Below, in pieces: positions 7,071-8,656 of a stretch of DNA of 8,656 nucleotides. Positions within the stretch are counted from its first letter, which is position 1. Each line of letters starts with the position of its first letter. The translations under genes and the position numbers were made by a program. The notes beneath the pieces were generated by a model that was given only the letters and a program-made list of their open reading frames with translations, had not been told where the DNA came from and did no database searches. This stretch comes from SIG588 sp045597045 (GTDB taxonomy: Bacteria > Bacillota > Clostridia > Oscillospirales > Acutalibacteraceae), in assembly GCA_045597045.1 (NCBI GenBank), contig JAZODN010000006.1, positions 1 through 8,656 on the forward strand, read 5' to 3'.

Positions 7071-7994
7071 ATGTTAGGGCAAGATAAGTTGTGGGGTGTT
7101 AACGGACACAACTGTGCGTATCAGGCGTATAATGAAGCGAATACCGAGGAAGTGATTCGTCTGGCGGCAGAGATGGGATGTACCATCTATCGCTTTAACT
7201 GTAACCCGACGAGCGAAAAGTGGCTTGCCTACGTTCGCGACGTTGTAAAAAAGTGCCACGGTTACGGTATGCAGGTGATGCTCGCGATGGACGACTTCAC
7301 CGGAACGCCCGAAGACGTTGATCGACGCATGACGATTATGGCGCAGGAATTGAAGGATGAAATCGAGTATTTCCAGCTCTTTAACGAAACCGATTGTTGG
7401 GCGGCGTGCAAGGATAAGGAAGACGGCGGTGGACTGTACGATATCACCGACCCAACGGGTCAGTCGCCTTCCTATTTCAATCCGAAGCGCGTGCCGATTG
7501 CCATTGAGCGTATGCGTGCTGCCGCGAATGCATGGCACAGAGAAGCGCCGAACGCCAAATTGGTGATCAATATCGGTGCGCGACACTATCCCATGTTAGA
7601 ATGGTATCGTGATGCCGGCATCACGTGGGATGTTGTGGGTGTGGATATTTATGAACCGTGGGATTATCACGCGTTCTTCCGTATGCTCGAAGAGAAATTT
7701 CCGGATTGCGACATGATGGTGACGGAATGCAACTATCCTTCGAATAACGGTCCTTATAAAGAGGAAGACCAAGCAGTATGGCTTCAAAATTTCATCACCG
7801 TGATGAATGCATACGATTCGAAAAAATTGAAAGCGGTCATTGTTTACGAATTGTTGGATCAGCCGAATATTCAACCCACCGACCAATGGGAGGGGGAAGC
7901 CCATTTCGGTTTGGTGCATGTGAATGACGACATGACCATCAGCACTCCGAAGCCAGCGTATTACACGGTACAAAAACTGTTTAAAGGCGAATAA
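7071..7994 (+). CDS. Clan GH-A-like TIM-barrel glycoside hydrolase, family unassigned (paralog 2)
   Basis: The 307-residue cytosolic protein aligns with the preceding gene over its whole length at roughly half identity by eye, so the two arose by tandem duplication. It keeps the putative catalytic pair: E106 in FNETD and E219 in VTECNYP. It also keeps WGVNGHN (8-14), TDPTGQ (126-131), RHYP (171-174), WDYH (197-200), YELLDQP (259-265) and KPAY (294-297). It differs in two catalytic-face loops: shorter after strand 3 (about residues 74-84) and longer, Asp/Gly-rich, after strand 4 (about 109-122). A different substrate or a paired activity is therefore plausible. The ATG at 7071 follows AGGGGAG (7060-7066), which overlaps the end of the upstream gene, so translation is probably coupled. 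The terminator follows 6 bases after the stop. Confidence 0.72.
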   Translation: MLGQDKLWGVNGHNCAYQAYNEANTEEVIRLAAEMGCTIYRFNCNPTSEKWLAYVRDVVKKCHGYGMQVMLAMDDFTGTPEDVDRRMTIMAQELKDEIEYFQLFNETDCWAACKDKEDGGGLYDITDPTGQSPSYFNPKRVPIAIERMRAAANAWHREAPNAKLVINIGARHYPMLEWYRDAGITWDVVGVDIYEPWDYHAFFRMLEEKFPDCDMMVTECNYPSNNGPYKEEDQAVWLQNFITVMNAYDSKKLKAVIVYELLDQPNIQPTDQWEGEAHFGLVHVNDDMTISTPKPAYYTVQKLFKGE

Positions 7995-7999
7995 ACGGC

Positions 8000-8034
8000 A
8001 AAGGCGCCTGACCGAAAGGTCAGGCGCCTTTTTT
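8000..8034 (+). terminator. Intrinsic terminator of the TIM-barrel operon
   Basis: A 14-bp perfect stem (8000-8013 with 8018-8031, core GGCGCCTGACC) closes on a GAAA tetraloop and runs into a six-T tract (8029-8034). It lies just after the stop of the second TIM-barrel gene and one base before the stop of the convergent carboxypeptidase gene. On the minus strand only three Ts follow the stem, so termination in that direction would be weaker. Confidence 0.92.
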
Positions 8035-8035
8035 C

Positions 8036-8656
8036 TTACAGGTTATACAGAGCCGTATACTTTTCTTCCAAATATGCGGCAAATACAGTGGGGTCAAACT
8101 CTTCGCCCAACACGTCGTGCAGCAGGTCGTTCGGCTTTTTAAGGCAGCCGTATTGCCAGATGTTTTCGCGGTTCCATTGGTTGATGGGGGCAAAGTCACC
8201 GTTTTTCAAACAAGTGTCCACATCCACCGTCTCGCGCATTTTGCGCAGCAGCTGTGCGCCGTAGGCCGAGCCGAGTGCATAGGAGGGGAAGTACCCCACG
8301 TTACCGCCGGACCAGTGGCTGTCCTGCAGCAGGCCTTGCGTGTCGTTTGGCACGTCTACACCAAGATACTCTTTGTAGAGTCGGTTCCATTCGGCAGGCA
8401 GTTCATGCACGGAAAGTTCACCGGCCATAATGCGTTTTTCCAGTTCATACCGTATCATCACGTGCAGGCAATAGGTTACTTCATCCGCTTCGGTGCGAAT
8501 CAGTGAAGGAACCACACGGTTGACCGCGCGATACACGTCCTCTGCCGTGACGTTTTCGAACTGCGTGGGGAAGCATTCTTGCATGATGGGGAAGATGTAT
8601 TCCACGAAGGCACGGCTGCGGCCGAGCAGGTTTTCATAAAAACGGCTTTGGCTTTC
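8036..8656 (-). CDS. M32-family metallocarboxypeptidase (carboxypeptidase Taq type), C-terminal part, truncated by window edge
   Basis: The minus-strand frame is open to the last base of the window. The first visible residues are ESQSRFYENLLGRS, the HESQSRxxEN block of M32 peptidases in which the Glu is a zinc ligand; the HExxH motif lies upstream, outside the window. RTEADEVTYCLH begins at about residue 54. HWSGGNVGYFPSYALGSAYGAQ-type sequence begins at about 114, the family's C-terminal signature. 206 of the usual ~500 residues are visible. A GTG at 8605 is an internal Val codon, not a start. The family is cytosolic and zinc/cobalt-dependent, and removes residues from peptide C termini, probably in peptide turnover. 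The gene converges on the TIM-barrel operon. Confidence 0.93.
   Translation of the reverse strand, partial: ESQSRFYENLLGRSRAFVEYIFPIMQECFPTQFENVTAEDVYRAVNRVVPSLIRTEADEVTYCLHVMIRYELEKRIMAGELSVHELPAEWNRLYKEYLGVDVPNDTQGLLQDSHWSGGNVGYFPSYALGSAYGAQLLRKMRETVDVDTCLKNGDFAPINQWNRENIWQYGCLKKPNDLLHDVLGEEFDPTVFAAYLEEKYTALYNL

Noticed and set aside
6125..7994. Defence or toxin-antitoxin role for the two small tandem genes
   Set aside because: Both are over 300 residues with conserved TIM-barrel glycosidase-like motifs, and no nuclease, ATPase or toxin motif is seen.

Overview
The window looks like chromosomal DNA from a low-to-mid GC Gram-positive anaerobe, probably a gut Clostridia/Oscillospirales-type Bacillota. 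This is inferred from strong AGGAGG-type ribosome binding sites, TTGACA/TATAAT-like promoters, intrinsic terminators with T-runs, and the gene families present. Genus and species cannot be read from the sequence. I see no tRNA, rRNA, CRISPR array, transposon or phage gene. The window is gene-dense; the longest gene-free stretch is about 224 bp (5901-6124).

Layout. (1) 1-4063, plus strand: a probable operon with the 3' part of a polysaccharide/lipid flippase of the MATE/MOP type, a eukaryotic-like UDP-sugar pyrophosphorylase (UDPGP family) and nicotinate phosphoribosyltransferase (pncB). Gaps are 19 and 27 nt, and the operon ends at a very strong 25-bp stem terminator. (2) 4131-5900, minus strand: a Na+/phosphate cotransporter with a C-terminal PhoU-like domain, convergent with pncB and sharing that terminator. 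(3) 5901-6124: a divergent regulatory region. It has two overlapping promoters for the transporter, one good promoter for the next operon, a cre-like operator overlapping that promoter's -35 box, and a cluster of GTATG/CATAC half-sites. (4) 6125-7994, plus strand: two tandem paralogous TIM-barrel proteins with clan GH-A-like catalytic glutamates, followed by a hairpin terminator. (5) 8036-8656, minus strand: the C-terminal part of an M32 metallocarboxypeptidase running off the window edge.

How the genes may work together. The flippase and nucleotidyltransferase fit surface-polysaccharide or glycoconjugate synthesis, since one supplies UDP-sugar and the other moves lipid-linked saccharide. pncB feeds NAD salvage and is probably a cotranscribed housekeeping gene. 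The transporter handles phosphate uptake. The paired TIM-barrel proteins lack signal peptides and probably act on small glycosides or oligosaccharides in the cytoplasm. They are the least explained part of the window and the best candidate for something undescribed. No clear defence system or other multi-gene novelty is visible.
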